The notes under the pieces were generated by a model. The model searched no databases. It saw only the letters and a list, made by a program, of their open reading frames with translations, and was not told where the DNA came from. Shown here one piece after another: positions 25,991-35,287 of a DNA stretch of 64,000 bases (the stretch's first letter is position 1; each line of letters opens with the position of its first letter). This DNA is from an uncultured Bacteroidales bacterium. Lineage in GTDB: Bacteria; Bacteroidota; Bacteroidia; Bacteroidales; Porphyromonadaceae. The stretch is taken from contig CABTZX010000004.1 of assembly GCA_902489445.1 (NCBI GenBank), positions 8,249-72,248 on the forward strand, read 5' to 3'. The position numbers and the translations under genes are program-made.

Positions 25991-26574
25991 TCCTTTTTAT
26001 ACGGATTGCTTATCCTACCCGGGTTGTTCTTTACAAAGTCTTTCCAATCGCGTAGCACACGGGTACCTGAAGCCAACGGATTAGAAGTTTGATAAAAATG
26101 GCATAGTGCAGCTGCCAACCCGTCCGTTGCGTCTAATGCAGGAAGCATATCGCTATCGGGGATGCGCAACAAACGTTGCAACATTTCGGCAACCTGTTCC
26201 TTGGAGGCATCGCCGTGCCCTGTTATCGATTGTTTGATTCGTCGTGGTGCATACTCGGTTATAGGCAAATCACGTGCCAGAGCTGCTGCAATAGCTACTC
26301 CCTGAGCGCGACCCAACTTGAGCATACTTTGCACGTTCTTACCATAGAAAGGGGCCTCTATCGCCATTTCATCCGGGAGGAACTCGGCGATAATTCCCGT
26401 GATACGATCGTAGATGCGTTTCAAACGTAAGTAAGGATCGGTCAGCTTGCCCAATTCAATGATCCCCATCGCCAAATACTTAGGTTTGGAGCCGTTGGTT
26501 TGGAGCAATCCGTAACCCATAACTACCGTTCCCGGGTCAACGCCGAGAATAATCCGTTCCGCCTTCACTTCCAT
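25987..26574 (-). CDS. ruvC: Holliday junction resolvase RuvC
   Basis: 195 aa. Catalytic acids are visible: Asp13 in ILGVDPGTVVMGYGLL, the glutamate in MAIEAPFYGKNVQS, and the C-terminal DATDGLAAALCH pair. RuvC cuts four-way junctions moved by RuvAB. It overlaps uvrA by 10 bp and lptF/G by 4 bp, so three genes are coupled. About 20 residues at the C-terminus (SGTRVLRDWKDFVKNNPGR) extend beyond the core. Confidence 0.95.
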   Translation of the reverse strand: MEVKAERIILGVDPGTVVMGYGLLQTNGSKPKYLAMGIIELGKLTDPYLRLKRIYDRITGIIAEFLPDEMAIEAPFYGKNVQSMLKLGRAQGVAIAAALARDLPITEYAPRRIKQSITGHGDASKEQVAEMLQRLLRIPDSDMLPALDATDGLAAALCHFYQTSNPLASGTRVLRDWKDFVKNNPGRISNPYKKE

Positions 26575-29456
26575 CGATTCAATTCTTCCTTCAGAAAGCT
26601 TCCCGTATAGCCCGTTCGCTTACGTGCCAGCGCTTCCGGCGTTCCTTCAAATAGTATCTTTCCGCCATCGTCTCCGCCCTCAGGACCCATATCGATGATC
26701 CAATCTGCCGATTTGATAACATCCATATCGTGTTCAATGACCAAAACGGTATTGCCGCGATCCACCAATCCCGATATTAGACTGAGCAAAAGCCTTATAT
26801 CGTCAAAGTGAAGCCCTGTCGTTGGTTCATCCAGTATGTATAGTGTTTTGCCGGTATCGCGCTTGGATAGTTCCCCGGCAAGTTTCACACGCTGGCTTTC
26901 GCCTCCGCTTAATGTAATGGAGGGTTGTCCCAGCTTGATATAGCCCAATCCAACCCGGCGCATTACTTCTAAGCGCGGCGCAATAGAGGGGATATTTTCA
27001 AAGAACTCTGCCGCCTGGTTAAATGTCATATCTAACACGTCTGCAATGGACTTACCTTTATAGCGTACCTCCAAAGTTTCCCTTGAATAGCGCCTGCCGT
27101 TGCAAACGCTGCAGGGAACTGTCACATCAGGCAGAAACCTCATCCCGATGGTCTTGTATCCGTTTCCTTTACATTCTTCGCAACGACCTCCGGCCACGTT
27201 AAAGGAAAAGCGCCCAGGCTTATACCCTCGTGCTCTGCTTTCCGGAAGAGCAACGAAGATTTTACGTATATCGGTGAACAGCCCCGTATAAGTTGCCGGA
27301 TTGCTACGCGGCGTGCGTCCCAAAGGCGACTGATCAACTACGGCGATCTTGTCGATGTTTTCTAACCCTTCTATTGCTTTATAGGGCAACGGCTCCTCTA
27401 ATGCCCGGTACAGTAACTTACGGACCGCAGGCACCAATGTACCATTTACAATGGACGACTTACCACTTCCGGAAACACCTGTTACGCAGACGAAGCATCC
27501 CAGCGGGAGCTTGAACGTATCTCCTTTCAGATTGTTCCCTGTTGCCCCCTTCAACGTGATAAAGTGCCCGTTTCCCTTCCGTCGTTCTTTGGGGACTTCA
27601 ATTCTTTTGATGCCGTTTAAGTAATCCGCTGTGATGGTATGCGCAGTGACAATCTCCTCAGGCGTGCCCTGAAACACTACCTTTCCGCCCAAGCGTCCCG
27701 CCCCGGGACCTAAATCAATGAGGTAATCCGCTGCGAGCATCATATCGCGGTCATGCTCTACCACTACAATGGTATTGTCACCGTCCCGGAGTTTCTTCAG
27801 CGAATCAATCAGCAAACGGCAATCCCGCTTATGCAAACCGATACCCGGTTCGTCCAGTAGGTATAGAACTTCCACTAACCCGGTACCTATTTGTGCCGCT
27901 AAGCGAATGCGCTGGCTCTCTCCTCCGCTTAGCGAAGACGCTGTACGTTCTAACGAGAGATAATCCAAGCCCACATTGACCAAAAAGCGCAAACGCGTCT
28001 CTATCTCCTTGACTATTTCCCCCGCAACCGGCCGAAGCTGCTCGCGAACAGACGCCTTTAGCGTTGGCAGTAATGCGAGCAGTTTATCACACTCCATTGC
28101 ATTTAGGTCGGCAATTCCCCAATCTCCAATACGGTACGAGCGCGCTTCCGCACTCAGACGGCTTCCGCCGCACTGCGGACAAGGAACCGAGGAGGCATAT
28201 TCCTCCAGCGAAAGATCCTCTCCAAGTAGATCATTGAAGAATAGGTACTTCATGGCACCCAGGAACAAATCGTTCGATAGATCTGCATCTGCTTCTCCGT
28301 TGATCAGCTTATCCATCAATTCGTCCGGCAGTTCATTCAGCGGTGTATTCCACCCGAAGCCCGCTTGGGCAAGCTCCTTCTTGATTTCCGGCAAATATCC
28401 TTTCAGTTCCTTACGTTTCAGTAGTGGAAAGCCGCCCTCAGCAATGCTTGCCGAGCCGTCTGTAACCAATTTGCTTCGATCCAGCCGATGCACGGTACCG
28501 AGTCCCATGCAGTGTGGGCACCAACCGCGAGGCGAATTGAACGAAAAGGTAGCCGGTGACGGCTCTTCGTACGAGATGCCGCTCTCCAAATCAATCAGCT
28601 TTGTGGAAAATAACCGCGTTGTTCCGTCCGTTCGTTTGCGAACCAATACCATTCCGTCGCCCTCTCTCAGAGCCAAACGCACCGCTTCGCCGATGCGTTG
28701 CTCCATAGCTTCCGATGCCACAAACTTATCGATCACGACCGCCACATCGTGGGTTTTGTACCGATCCAGCTTCATTCCTGCGGTTAGTTCGCGCATTGCA
28801 CCGTCGACCAGCACATTTAAATAGCCTTTGCGCCGCATGCGGTCCAGCAATTCGCGGTAATGTCCTTTTCGCCCACGTACAATGGGAGCAAGTATTTCTA
28901 TACCTTCCTCCGAGTAGTCCCCTTGAATCAGTCGTATCAGTTCCTCTTCGCTGAAGCGTTGCAGCGCCTTACCGGTCTTTTGTGAATAGGGAGTGCCACA
29001 ACGAGCATACAGAAGGCGGATAAAATCCCATATTTCCGTAATGGTGCCCACAGTGCTGCGCGGATTGGTTGATGCCGTCTTCTGCTCGATAGCTACCACC
29101 GGGCTTAATCCGTCGATGGATTCCACTTCCGGACGCTCATTACCCGATAGGAACGTGCGTGCGTAGGACGAAAAGGTTTCGATATAGCGCCTTCGGCCTT
29201 CCGCCAACAGAACATCGAAAACCAAGCTCGATTTGCCGCTTCCGCTCAGTCCGGTAACCACCGTAAGCTTATGGCGCGGTATGTCTGTATCAACCCGTTT
29301 GAGGTTGTGTACGGATGCGCCGCGGACGCTTATCGCTCCGGATGCGAACAGAGCTCTCTTGCTTCCGTTCGTCTCTTCCTGATTTTCGTTCGCTTTTTCC
29401 TGTTTGTCCTTCGCCTTCATGCGATTATCTCTGCGCGTTTCGGCTATCCTTGCCAC
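26565..29456 (-). CDS. uvrA: Excinuclease ABC subunit A
   Basis: 963 aa. Two ABC ATPase halves: Walker A GLSGSGKSS (69-77) and GVSGSGKSS, signatures SLSGGESQRIRLAAQ and TLSGGESQRVKLAGE, Walker B LLDEPGIGLH and ILDEPTTGLHF. Zinc-binding CxxC pairs are CPHC/CPQC and CEECKGNG/CSVCNGRR. UvrA scans DNA for bulky damage and loads UvrB. The first about 35 residues are a charged extension; an ATG at codon 13 (MKAKDKQEK) is an alternative start. A TATCTTTG box lies about 150 bp upstream. Confidence 0.97.
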   Translation of the reverse strand: MARIAETRRDNRMKAKDKQEKANENQEETNGSKRALFASGAISVRGASVHNLKRVDTDIPRHKLTVVTGLSGSGKSSLVFDVLLAEGRRRYIETFSSYARTFLSGNERPEVESIDGLSPVVAIEQKTASTNPRSTVGTITEIWDFIRLLYARCGTPYSQKTGKALQRFSEEELIRLIQGDYSEEGIEILAPIVRGRKGHYRELLDRMRRKGYLNVLVDGAMRELTAGMKLDRYKTHDVAVVIDKFVASEAMEQRIGEAVRLALREGDGMVLVRKRTDGTTRLFSTKLIDLESGISYEEPSPATFSFNSPRGWCPHCMGLGTVHRLDRSKLVTDGSASIAEGGFPLLKRKELKGYLPEIKKELAQAGFGWNTPLNELPDELMDKLINGEADADLSNDLFLGAMKYLFFNDLLGEDLSLEEYASSVPCPQCGGSRLSAEARSYRIGDWGIADLNAMECDKLLALLPTLKASVREQLRPVAGEIVKEIETRLRFLVNVGLDYLSLERTASSLSGGESQRIRLAAQIGTGLVEVLYLLDEPGIGLHKRDCRLLIDSLKKLRDGDNTIVVVEHDRDMMLAADYLIDLGPGAGRLGGKVVFQGTPEEIVTAHTITADYLNGIKRIEVPKERRKGNGHFITLKGATGNNLKGDTFKLPLGCFVCVTGVSGSGKSSIVNGTLVPAVRKLLYRALEEPLPYKAIEGLENIDKIAVVDQSPLGRTPRSNPATYTGLFTDIRKIFVALPESRARGYKPGRFSFNVAGGRCEECKGNGYKTIGMRFLPDVTVPCSVCNGRRYSRETLEVRYKGKSIADVLDMTFNQAAEFFENIPSIAPRLEVMRRVGLGYIKLGQPSITLSGGESQRVKLAGELSKRDTGKTLYILDEPTTGLHFDDIRLLLSLISGLVDRGNTVLVIEHDMDVIKSADWIIDMGPEGGDDGGKILFEGTPEALARKRTGYTGSFLKEELNRWK

Positions 29457-29612
29457 AGCTTACTCTTCTTAATTTGAATAGCCGTCCACTATATCTCTTT
29501 TCGGATCACACCCCTTGTAGTTGCACACTATCTGCGTCTTCGTTCCTGCTAGTAGCAGTTACTCGTCACTTTATCTAATTGAAGTTCTGCTATCTGCCTC
29601 ACTTTATCGTTG

Positions 29613-29620
29613 CAAAGATA
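29613..29620 (-). promoter_or_regulatory. Promoter -7 box of the uvrA operon
   Basis: Minus-strand TATCTTTG, an exact TAnnTTTG, giving a 5' leader of about 150 nt. Confidence 0.5.
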
Positions 29621-30109
29621 CCTTTTCCGTTGCATTTCGCCCCTATATGAAGGGCGAGGAGCTGAGCTTTCGGCATCAAAATCCCCGACAACCCGACAAT
29701 AATTCGCGGGCGAAAAGAGCGGCTCACTCCTGATGAATCCGAATCTAATCGTACAGATCCGCTTGTGCTATTGGAGACCCTGCATCACGGAATACTGCCT
29801 CCTGAAAAATAGGCTCGAGCTTATAGACGTGCGTATCGACTGCTGTCCGAACAAAAGATGACTGCTACCGGAGCAGCGGATGCTAGCTATTAAACCGTTT
29901 GCAAGTAAGAAATCCAGAGACGGTTGGGCAATGATGAGGCAAGGTAGGGGTGGTATTGGAGCGTTTGTTCGGAGGTACGAAGCTGTGTATGGGAGATGTT
30001 GTTGCAGAAGATTCAAGAATGCAGGTCGTTTGTACGAAGGTTGCGGAGCCGGGGATAGGTGATGTTATGGCGAGGAATCGGAGCTAGCCGACCGTTTGCA
30101 TGAAGGAAT

Positions 30110-30271
30110 CGGAGCGGAGGATGGGATGGATCGGAGCGGATGTACGGTGCGGTCGGAGAAAAGTCTATAGACTTTCGGAAAATACTCTATAGACTTTTTC
30201 GGAAAACTCTATAGACTTTCTGGAAAAACTCTATAGACTTTCCTCGGATACTCTATAGACTTTTCCCCGAT
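30110..30271 (+). repeat. Phased 22-bp array, two CGGAGC units then five CTATAG units (locus 2)
   Basis: CGGAG recurs at 30110, 30132 and 30154. CTATAG units follow at 30162 (AGTCTATAG variant), 30184, 30206, 30228 and 30250, exact 22-bp step. The TACG dyad centre at 30145.5 is exactly 22 bp before the first CTATAG centre at 30167.5, so the two unit types share one register. Both flanks match loci at 9.3 and 40.7 kb. Confidence 0.9.
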
Positions 30272-30309
30272 ACCTCCGTGTATCCTCTCGGACAGCATGG
30301 GGGCAACGA

Positions 30310-30494
30310 TTTGATTGTATGGGAGACCCGATTTGTTAGTATGGGAGAAACACTCCGTTCTCATCGTACAACAGCTCCCATCCCTCGGTAGAAAAGCGCG
30401 CGAACGTACATGGGTTGCTTGATGAAGGTGCGCTGGGGTGGAGCGGTGCGTGCGTGGGTTGTCAGGTAAAGGTGCGCAGTGGTGGGTGAAGGTG
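30310..30494 (+). repeat. Further 22-bp units right of the CTATAG array
   Basis: Two units at 30310 and 30332 (TTTGATTGTATGGGAGA, TTTGTTAGTATGGGAGA), then from 30407 four blocks at 22-bp steps: TACATGGGTTGCTTG, TGCGCTGGGGTGGAG (30429), TGCGTGGGTTGTCAGG (30451) and TGCGCAGTGGTGGG (30473). The last three match the TGCG units of 40.9-41.2 kb. Confidence 0.65.
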
Positions 30495-30555
30495 TTGGGG
30501 GCGAATTGTGGGTCGCTCATAGGAAATCGTTGATTATGCACTTGCGAATAGTGCG

Positions 30556-30563
30556 TACCTTTG
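30556..30563 (+). promoter_or_regulatory. Promoter -7 box of the alkaline phosphatase gene
   Basis: TACCTTTG, an exact TAnnTTTG, 19 bp before the ATG at 30583. A TTG at 30530-30532 is 23 bp upstream of the box, slightly wide for a -33 element. Confidence 0.6.
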
Positions 30564-30582
30564 CAACAGAGAGAACGAATTT

Positions 30583-32391
30583 ATGAAAAGCAGAATACGT
30601 AGCATTATGGGTAGAACAGTCTGCAGTACAGATAAGCTGCTTCGCAGCATGGGTGGCATAGGCGGAATTACAGGTATAAAGCTCGGCAATACGCTCCGAG
30701 TGGCGCTTGCATTGGTCGGTTTGGTTGCCGTCTTTCCCTTACACGCGGCTCTTCCTGATACGATTGCACCGGTCAAGAATATCATTGTGATGATACCGGA
30801 CGGCACCTCGTTATCGGCTCTTTCGTTAGCGCGGTGGTATCAGCGCTACAACGCACCTGATCAGCATCATCTTACTATCGACGACTTGCTGCGCGGAACG
30901 ATCATTACTTACTCGTCCGATGCGCCCATAGGTGACTCGGCGCCTACCACCTCCTGTTATATGAGCGGCGTGGTGAGCCAGACCGGTTTTATTTCAACCT
31001 ATCCGGAGGTTACCGATCACGATATTGTTCCCACGGACAGCACCCGGTCGCTTCGCCCTGCGGTAACGTTAGCCGAAGCGGGCAAATGGAAGCTGCACAA
31101 AAGGATCGGGCTGGTGGTTACTTGTGAATATCCGCATGCAACACCGGCTGATTGCGTAGCACATAGTTACGATCGTCGCCGCTACGATATGCTTTCACCC
31201 CAGATGGCTTCGTTGCCGGTAGACGTAATGCTCGGCGGTGGTACATCAATTTTGAAGAAAGAGGAACGAGATTTGCTTGCATCGGCTCAAATACCGTTGA
31301 TTGAGGATAACCTTGCGGCAATGAGGGCGTACAAGGGAAGCTCGCTGTGGTGCTTGTTCGGCAAGAAAGCGATGCCGTTCGATCTGGATCGGGATACAGC
31401 GGCGGTTCCTTCATTGGCAGAGATGACGGCGAAGGCATTGGAGTGCCTCTCCACAAACAATAATGATGGCTTCTTCCTAATGGTAGAGGGCAGCAAGGTG
31501 GATTGGGCGGCTCACGCAAACGACCCCGTGGGGATTGCTACTGAAATGCTTGCTTTTGACCGCGCAGTACGGGTGGCGTTGGACTACGCTAAGCACAACG
31601 GAGAAACCGCCGTTGTGGTGGTTCCGGATCATGGCAATAGCGGATTGAGCGTGGGGGATGCTACCTTGCCGCATTACGATAAGGCTTCAGCGGAGGAACT
31701 GTTCGGATTGCTGACTTCTGTTCAGCGGACGGCAAGCGGAATGGCGGAGCAACTTAATGCGGCGGACCGCGATAGGGCAGAAGAGTTTTTCCGTACATAT
31801 GCCGGAATTACGCTTACTAAGGAGGATTTGCATCGCATCTATACAGCACGCGATTATAAGCATTCGCCGTTGGATCGGGATTCGCTTGCCGCGACCAGTA
31901 TGTACGGTTCGGCGTTATCGGATGCGGTAGCCGCCATTTATCGCAGTCGTATGCCATTCGGCTTTACTACAAAGGGGCACACGGCAGAGGATGTATTCTT
32001 AGGCGTGTATCATCCGAACGGAACAGTGCCGCACGGAGTTTTACTGAATACAGAGCTGAACCGGTACTTATGTGCCCTTTGGGGCCTGGAAGGCATGCTA
32101 CCTCGGCTGACGGAAGAGGCATACGTGCCCTTCGCAGAGCTGTTCCCCGGTAAAACGCTTCGCGTGCTGGGAGAGCAGAAGCATCCCGAATATCTCTCGT
32201 TTGACTGGAGGCGCGGTGTGGAAGTACGGATTTATCCCTATACAAGGCGTATGGAGGTCGGTTCGAAGCGGGCATTTGCTCGCGGAAAGCAAAAGACCGT
32301 TCAAGCGCCCAATAACTCGGTTTGGATGGATAAGAACGGTACGCTTTACTTGAATCGCAACATAGAGCAACTAATTGCAAAAGTATTATGA
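30583..32391 (+). CDS. Alkaline phosphatase (PhoA superfamily), exported
   Basis: 602 aa. An unusually long N-region precedes the hydrophobic signal TLRVALALVGLVAVFPLHA (cut near residue 55); an inner ATG (codon 9 or 23) may be the real start. Metal ligand motif MIPDGTS (Asp73), nucleophile segment GDSAPTTSCYMSG (Ser119 by the PhoA pattern D-S-A), then MVEGSKVDWAAHANDP and VVVPDHGNSGL supply the other metal ligands, and TTKGHTAEDV the distal histidine. It should hydrolyse phosphate monoesters in the periplasm. The insertion between these motifs (about 440-500) is longer than in E. coli PhoA. The stop overlaps the following small gene. Confidence 0.9.
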   Translation: MKSRIRSIMGRTVCSTDKLLRSMGGIGGITGIKLGNTLRVALALVGLVAVFPLHAALPDTIAPVKNIIVMIPDGTSLSALSLARWYQRYNAPDQHHLTIDDLLRGTIITYSSDAPIGDSAPTTSCYMSGVVSQTGFISTYPEVTDHDIVPTDSTRSLRPAVTLAEAGKWKLHKRIGLVVTCEYPHATPADCVAHSYDRRRYDMLSPQMASLPVDVMLGGGTSILKKEERDLLASAQIPLIEDNLAAMRAYKGSSLWCLFGKKAMPFDLDRDTAAVPSLAEMTAKALECLSTNNNDGFFLMVEGSKVDWAAHANDPVGIATEMLAFDRAVRVALDYAKHNGETAVVVVPDHGNSGLSVGDATLPHYDKASAEELFGLLTSVQRTASGMAEQLNAADRDRAEEFFRTYAGITLTKEDLHRIYTARDYKHSPLDRDSLAATSMYGSALSDAVAAIYRSRMPFGFTTKGHTAEDVFLGVYHPNGTVPHGVLLNTELNRYLCALWGLEGMLPRLTEEAYVPFAELFPGKTLRVLGEQKHPEYLSFDWRRGVEVRIYPYTRRMEVGSKRAFARGKQKTVQAPNNSVWMDKNGTLYLNRNIEQLIAKVL

Positions 32392-32699
32392 TGGACGAAA
32401 AACGGTTAAAGGTGGTAAAGGAGATGGAGGCGCGCATGGAAACGTTGAATGCGCTCTACGAACGTGCCTCACTTATGCTGGAAGAATTGGCTAAAGCCGA
32501 AGCGGAGCACCGTGCCCTTGAAACCTACTATTACGGAGATTGGAGCAAAGATTACGATGCCGCTAATCGAGGCGAAGTACCGGAAGATGTATCCTGTGGC
32601 GTGCTAACGGAGGATTTGCCCTACGAAACGCTGTGCACTCACGATCAGCTCGGGCGGGAACTACTCCACGCAGCGCACACTATGTTGTATCGGGATTAG
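32388..32699 (+). CDS. DUF4298 small protein
   Basis: 103 aa (102 if the second Met is used). An N-terminal helical segment rich in Glu/Met/Ala (KEMEARMETLNALYERASLMLEELAKAEAEHRALE) is followed by YYYGDWSKDYDAANRGEVPEDVSCGVLTEDLPYETL, the DUF4298 signature. Cytosolic, function unknown. The ATG lies within the stop region of the phosphatase gene (ATGATGG), so it is coupled to it. It ends convergently with the ABC permease, overlapping by 4 bp. Confidence 0.82.
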   Translation: MMDEKRLKVVKEMEARMETLNALYERASLMLEELAKAEAEHRALETYYYGDWSKDYDAANRGEVPEDVSCGVLTEDLPYETLCTHDQLGRELLHAAHTMLYRD

Positions 32700-33811
32700 A
32701 CTCGCTTGTGATAGGTTAGGAAGCCAACGGAGAACAATCCCACGGCAAAAGCGGAGAGAATGACGTAATCACGCCAAAGATCGGCAATGGAGCTTCCGCG
32801 CAAAAAGAGGGAACGCATATCCCTAATGAAGAAGGTTAGGGGTTGCGCATAGGCAACGCATTTAGCCCATTGCGGCATACCTCCGATAGGCGTGAACAAG
32901 CCACTCATTAAAAGCGAAATCATCATCAGAAAGATGGCGCTGAACATCAGTTGCTGCAATCGATCCGAGTAGTTGCCGAGCAGCAATCCCAATCCGGTTT
33001 GTCCGATAGAAAAGAGTAGTGTGGCGAGCAAGATGCCCGGTATGGAGCCGGAAGGCCAAATGTTATATACCAATCCGACTAACAGAATGCTGACGGGCAC
33101 CATAACCATATTAACGCACCAATAGGGGATGCTCTTGGATAGAATGACCTGATAACCCTTTACCGGCGTTACATTGAGCTGCTCAATAGTGCCGAATTCC
33201 TTTTCCTGCACCAGTCCGACCGCTGGCATAATAAGAGCCGTAAGCGTGAAAATCATAGTAATAAGCCCCGGAATGACAAAGGATCGGTAGTTGTGCGACG
33301 GATTATACAGCGAAACTTCACTAAAGTGAACGGGGTTGACAAACTGCTCTTCCACTGTACCGATTAGTAGCTGTTCCCGAAAATTACGTACAAAGGAACT
33401 GACAATCTGCCCCGAATAGCTGTCTGCCAATGCGCCTTTTGTCGCGTTGATAGCGTTTACTACCACGGAAATATCCGTTTGTTCGCTTCGATACAGCGCC
33501 TTTTCAAATCCTTTCGGTATGGTTATGATTACATCCGCGCGGTTGGCGTACATCGCTTCTTGCGCCTGACGATAGCTCGCAACGCTTTCATTTGTGATAA
33601 AGTAGCCGCTTCGCGTGAAATGCCGGCTTAGTTCCTCCGATAGCGTTGAGTGATCTTCGTCCAGAATGATGGTCTTAAGGCTGTTTATGTCCATATTGGT
33701 CGCCCAAGGGAGCATCAAAAGGATTACGATCGGATAGAATATATTCATGTAGCGCAGTAATGGCGTACGCCACAGCAGCTTGAACTCTTTCCCCAGCAGA
33801 TAACGTAGCAT
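32696..33811 (-). CDS. ABC-2 type permease (YhhJ/YbhR-like), second of pair
   Basis: 371 aa. One N-terminal membrane segment, a periplasmic domain (about 45-175), then five C-terminal segments from YRSFVIPGLITMIFTLTALIMPAVGLVQEKEFGTIEQLNVTPV, the hallmark of the YhhJ/YbhS/YbhR family. These proteins form drug or unknown-substrate exporters with an ATPase and a HlyD-type adaptor. Neither partner is in the window. It follows the other permease by 6 bp; they likely form a heterodimer. Confidence 0.87.
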   Translation of the reverse strand: MLRYLLGKEFKLLWRTPLLRYMNIFYPIVILLMLPWATNMDINSLKTIILDEDHSTLSEELSRHFTRSGYFITNESVASYRQAQEAMYANRADVIITIPKGFEKALYRSEQTDISVVVNAINATKGALADSYSGQIVSSFVRNFREQLLIGTVEEQFVNPVHFSEVSLYNPSHNYRSFVIPGLITMIFTLTALIMPAVGLVQEKEFGTIEQLNVTPVKGYQVILSKSIPYWCVNMVMVPVSILLVGLVYNIWPSGSIPGILLATLLFSIGQTGLGLLLGNYSDRLQQLMFSAIFLMMISLLMSGLFTPIGGMPQWAKCVAYAQPLTFFIRDMRSLFLRGSSIADLWRDYVILSAFAVGLFSVGFLTYHKRV

Positions 33812-33817
33812 GACGCC

Positions 33818-34957
33818 TTACTCCAATCTGTTTTTGAAAGTTAGTATGGCTACGGAGGCAAGTACTACCGCCATTCCGAGCAATACGTATATTTCAATTT
33901 GTACATCTGCCCACGATAAGCCTTGTAGCATCAGCTTTTTAATCGCTTCAACGTACCATTTGGCGGGAATGATTAGCGATACGTACGTGAGCCAGTGTGG
34001 CATGCTCTCAATGGGAAAAATCATCCCCGACAACATAGATACCGGTAGCAATAGCCCCACTCCACTCGCAATTTGAGCAGATAGCTGTGTTTCCGTGACC
34101 GTGGAGATGAATAGCCCCAGCAGCAAAGATACCAGAATGAACAGAGCCGATATGAAAGTTATGGCCAACAGCGAGCCCTCCAACGGCACTTTCAGCACAA
34201 AGCGCGACAGTAGCAGTATGGAAGCTATATTGATGCAACTGATAAGGAAGTACGGAATAGCCTTTGCCGTAATGATAATGCCCGGATGGACGGGCCCCGT
34301 CAGCAATAGTTCCATTGAACCATACTCCTTTTCCCGCACAATCGATACGCTCGTCATTACAGCACATACAATCATCAGTACCAGCCCCATTATGCCCGGT
34401 ACAAAGTAGTAGGAAGCCTTCATTTCCGGGTTAAAGAGCAATGTGGTGTGCGTGGTTAGTGTAGGCATTTGCGATGTACTGAGCGCCGCGCCAAACCGAT
34501 CAGTAACGAATTGCGTAAAGATGCCTGCGATAATGCCGGCACCCATATTGACCATGTTGGGGTCTATGGCATCAATGGCAAGCTGAACCGAGGGCTTCTC
34601 GCCCCGTATAAGGCGTGATTCAAATTGGCCCTCAAAGGTGAGCACGGCATCAATCTTACGCTTTCGGAGCATTTCATCGGGATCTGTTATGCTCGGAGGG
34701 GCTACTTCCACCACATCAATGCTTGAAGATGCATCCAGCTTGGCAGCCAATTCATTGATAAAGGAGCTTCTTTCAGGGGTAATTACGAGTAGTCGTAGCT
34801 CGCCAATATCGGTAGTAAGCGCAAACCCGAATATAGCTACCAGAGCCACCGGTAGGGCAAGAATAATGATTAGGGTACGCATATCTCTAAATATGTGTAT
34901 GAACTCCTTCCGCACGAAGCGTCCGAGAATGCGAAACCAATTGAGCAACCTTTTCAT
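33818..34957 (-). CDS. ABC-2 type permease (YhhJ/YbhR-like), first of pair
   Basis: 379 aa from MKRLLNWFRILGRFVRKEFIHIFRD; the open frame extends 13 codons upstream (34996), but that stretch lacks family similarity. FVRKEFIHIFRDMRTLIIILALPVALVAIFGFALT is the standard N-terminus of this family, and FVPGIMGLVLMIVCAVMTSVSIVREKEYGSMELLLTGPV the conserved core. Six membrane segments. Paired with the permease 6 bp downstream. Possible role: export of a lipid, dye or drug; the substrate is not inferable. Confidence 0.87.
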   Translation of the reverse strand: MKRLLNWFRILGRFVRKEFIHIFRDMRTLIIILALPVALVAIFGFALTTDIGELRLLVITPERSSFINELAAKLDASSSIDVVEVAPPSITDPDEMLRKRKIDAVLTFEGQFESRLIRGEKPSVQLAIDAIDPNMVNMGAGIIAGIFTQFVTDRFGAALSTSQMPTLTTHTTLLFNPEMKASYYFVPGIMGLVLMIVCAVMTSVSIVREKEYGSMELLLTGPVHPGIIITAKAIPYFLISCINIASILLLSRFVLKVPLEGSLLAITFISALFILVSLLLGLFISTVTETQLSAQIASGVGLLLPVSMLSGMIFPIESMPHWLTYVSLIIPAKWYVEAIKKLMLQGLSWADVQIEIYVLLGMAVVLASVAILTFKNRLE

Positions 34958-35287
34958 TACCGCCGCGAAGCTAACAAAAAAACGGCATTTGTGCATACGT
35001 TTCTATCTTGACAGGCGTAAAAGCTTCTATTCGGAGACGTACAATAATAGAAAGAGGAGAAGCATTGTCTTTGTGATTTTTCTCGTGACCCATACCTTCG
35101 GTTCCTCCGCATAAAGGAAGCTATTGAGAAGGGAGGAGGAGCGCTTTCTTAAAAGGTATATAGGTTTCAATCGATAGGTATATAAGTTTCGGATGATACC
35201 TATATAGGTTTCAGCTGATAGGTATATAGGTTTCGTGGAACGGCACGGCGCAGGGACTGAAGGTGGTAGGGGAAGTTGCGCTTAGTG
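34958..35287. other. Intergenic region between malQ and the ABC permeases
   Basis: About 330 bp between the malQ stop and the permease start, both on minus. It holds the TATATA array at 35156-35243. The rest (34958-35155) has no exact promoter box on minus and no gene I can support. Confidence 0.6.
35156..35243 (+). repeat. TATATA-core array, 4 units of 22 bp (locus 3)
   Basis: Cores at 35156 (GTATATAG), 35178 (GTATATAA), 35200 (CTATATAG) and 35222 (GTATATAG), exact 22-bp step. Here the core is followed by GTTTC or AGTTTC rather than CCTTTC, and the spacer ends GATAG or GATAC. It lies 45 bp beyond the malQ stop. Confidence 0.93.

Larger units (their letters stand above)
29457..30582. other. 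1.1-kb divergent intergenic region with CTATAG array
   Basis: Between uvrA (minus) and the alkaline phosphatase (plus). 29613-29620 is the uvrA promoter box; 29640-29900 shows nothing recognisable. About 29960-30110 holds TACGAAGG/CGGAGC modules with irregular spacing, and 30110-30271 the phased array. 30272-30500 holds the conserved right flank and more 22-bp units. The phosphatase promoter box is at 30556. No convincing gene. Confidence 0.7.

Noticed and set aside
27976..28824. 282-codon frame opposite uvrA
   Set aside because: Lies wholly inside uvrA on the other strand; Ser/Arg-rich composition typical of an antisense shadow.
32696..34957. Complete drug exporter operon
   Set aside because: Only the two permeases are present; the ATPase and HlyD-type adaptor expected beside them are missing, as the next gene upstream is malQ.
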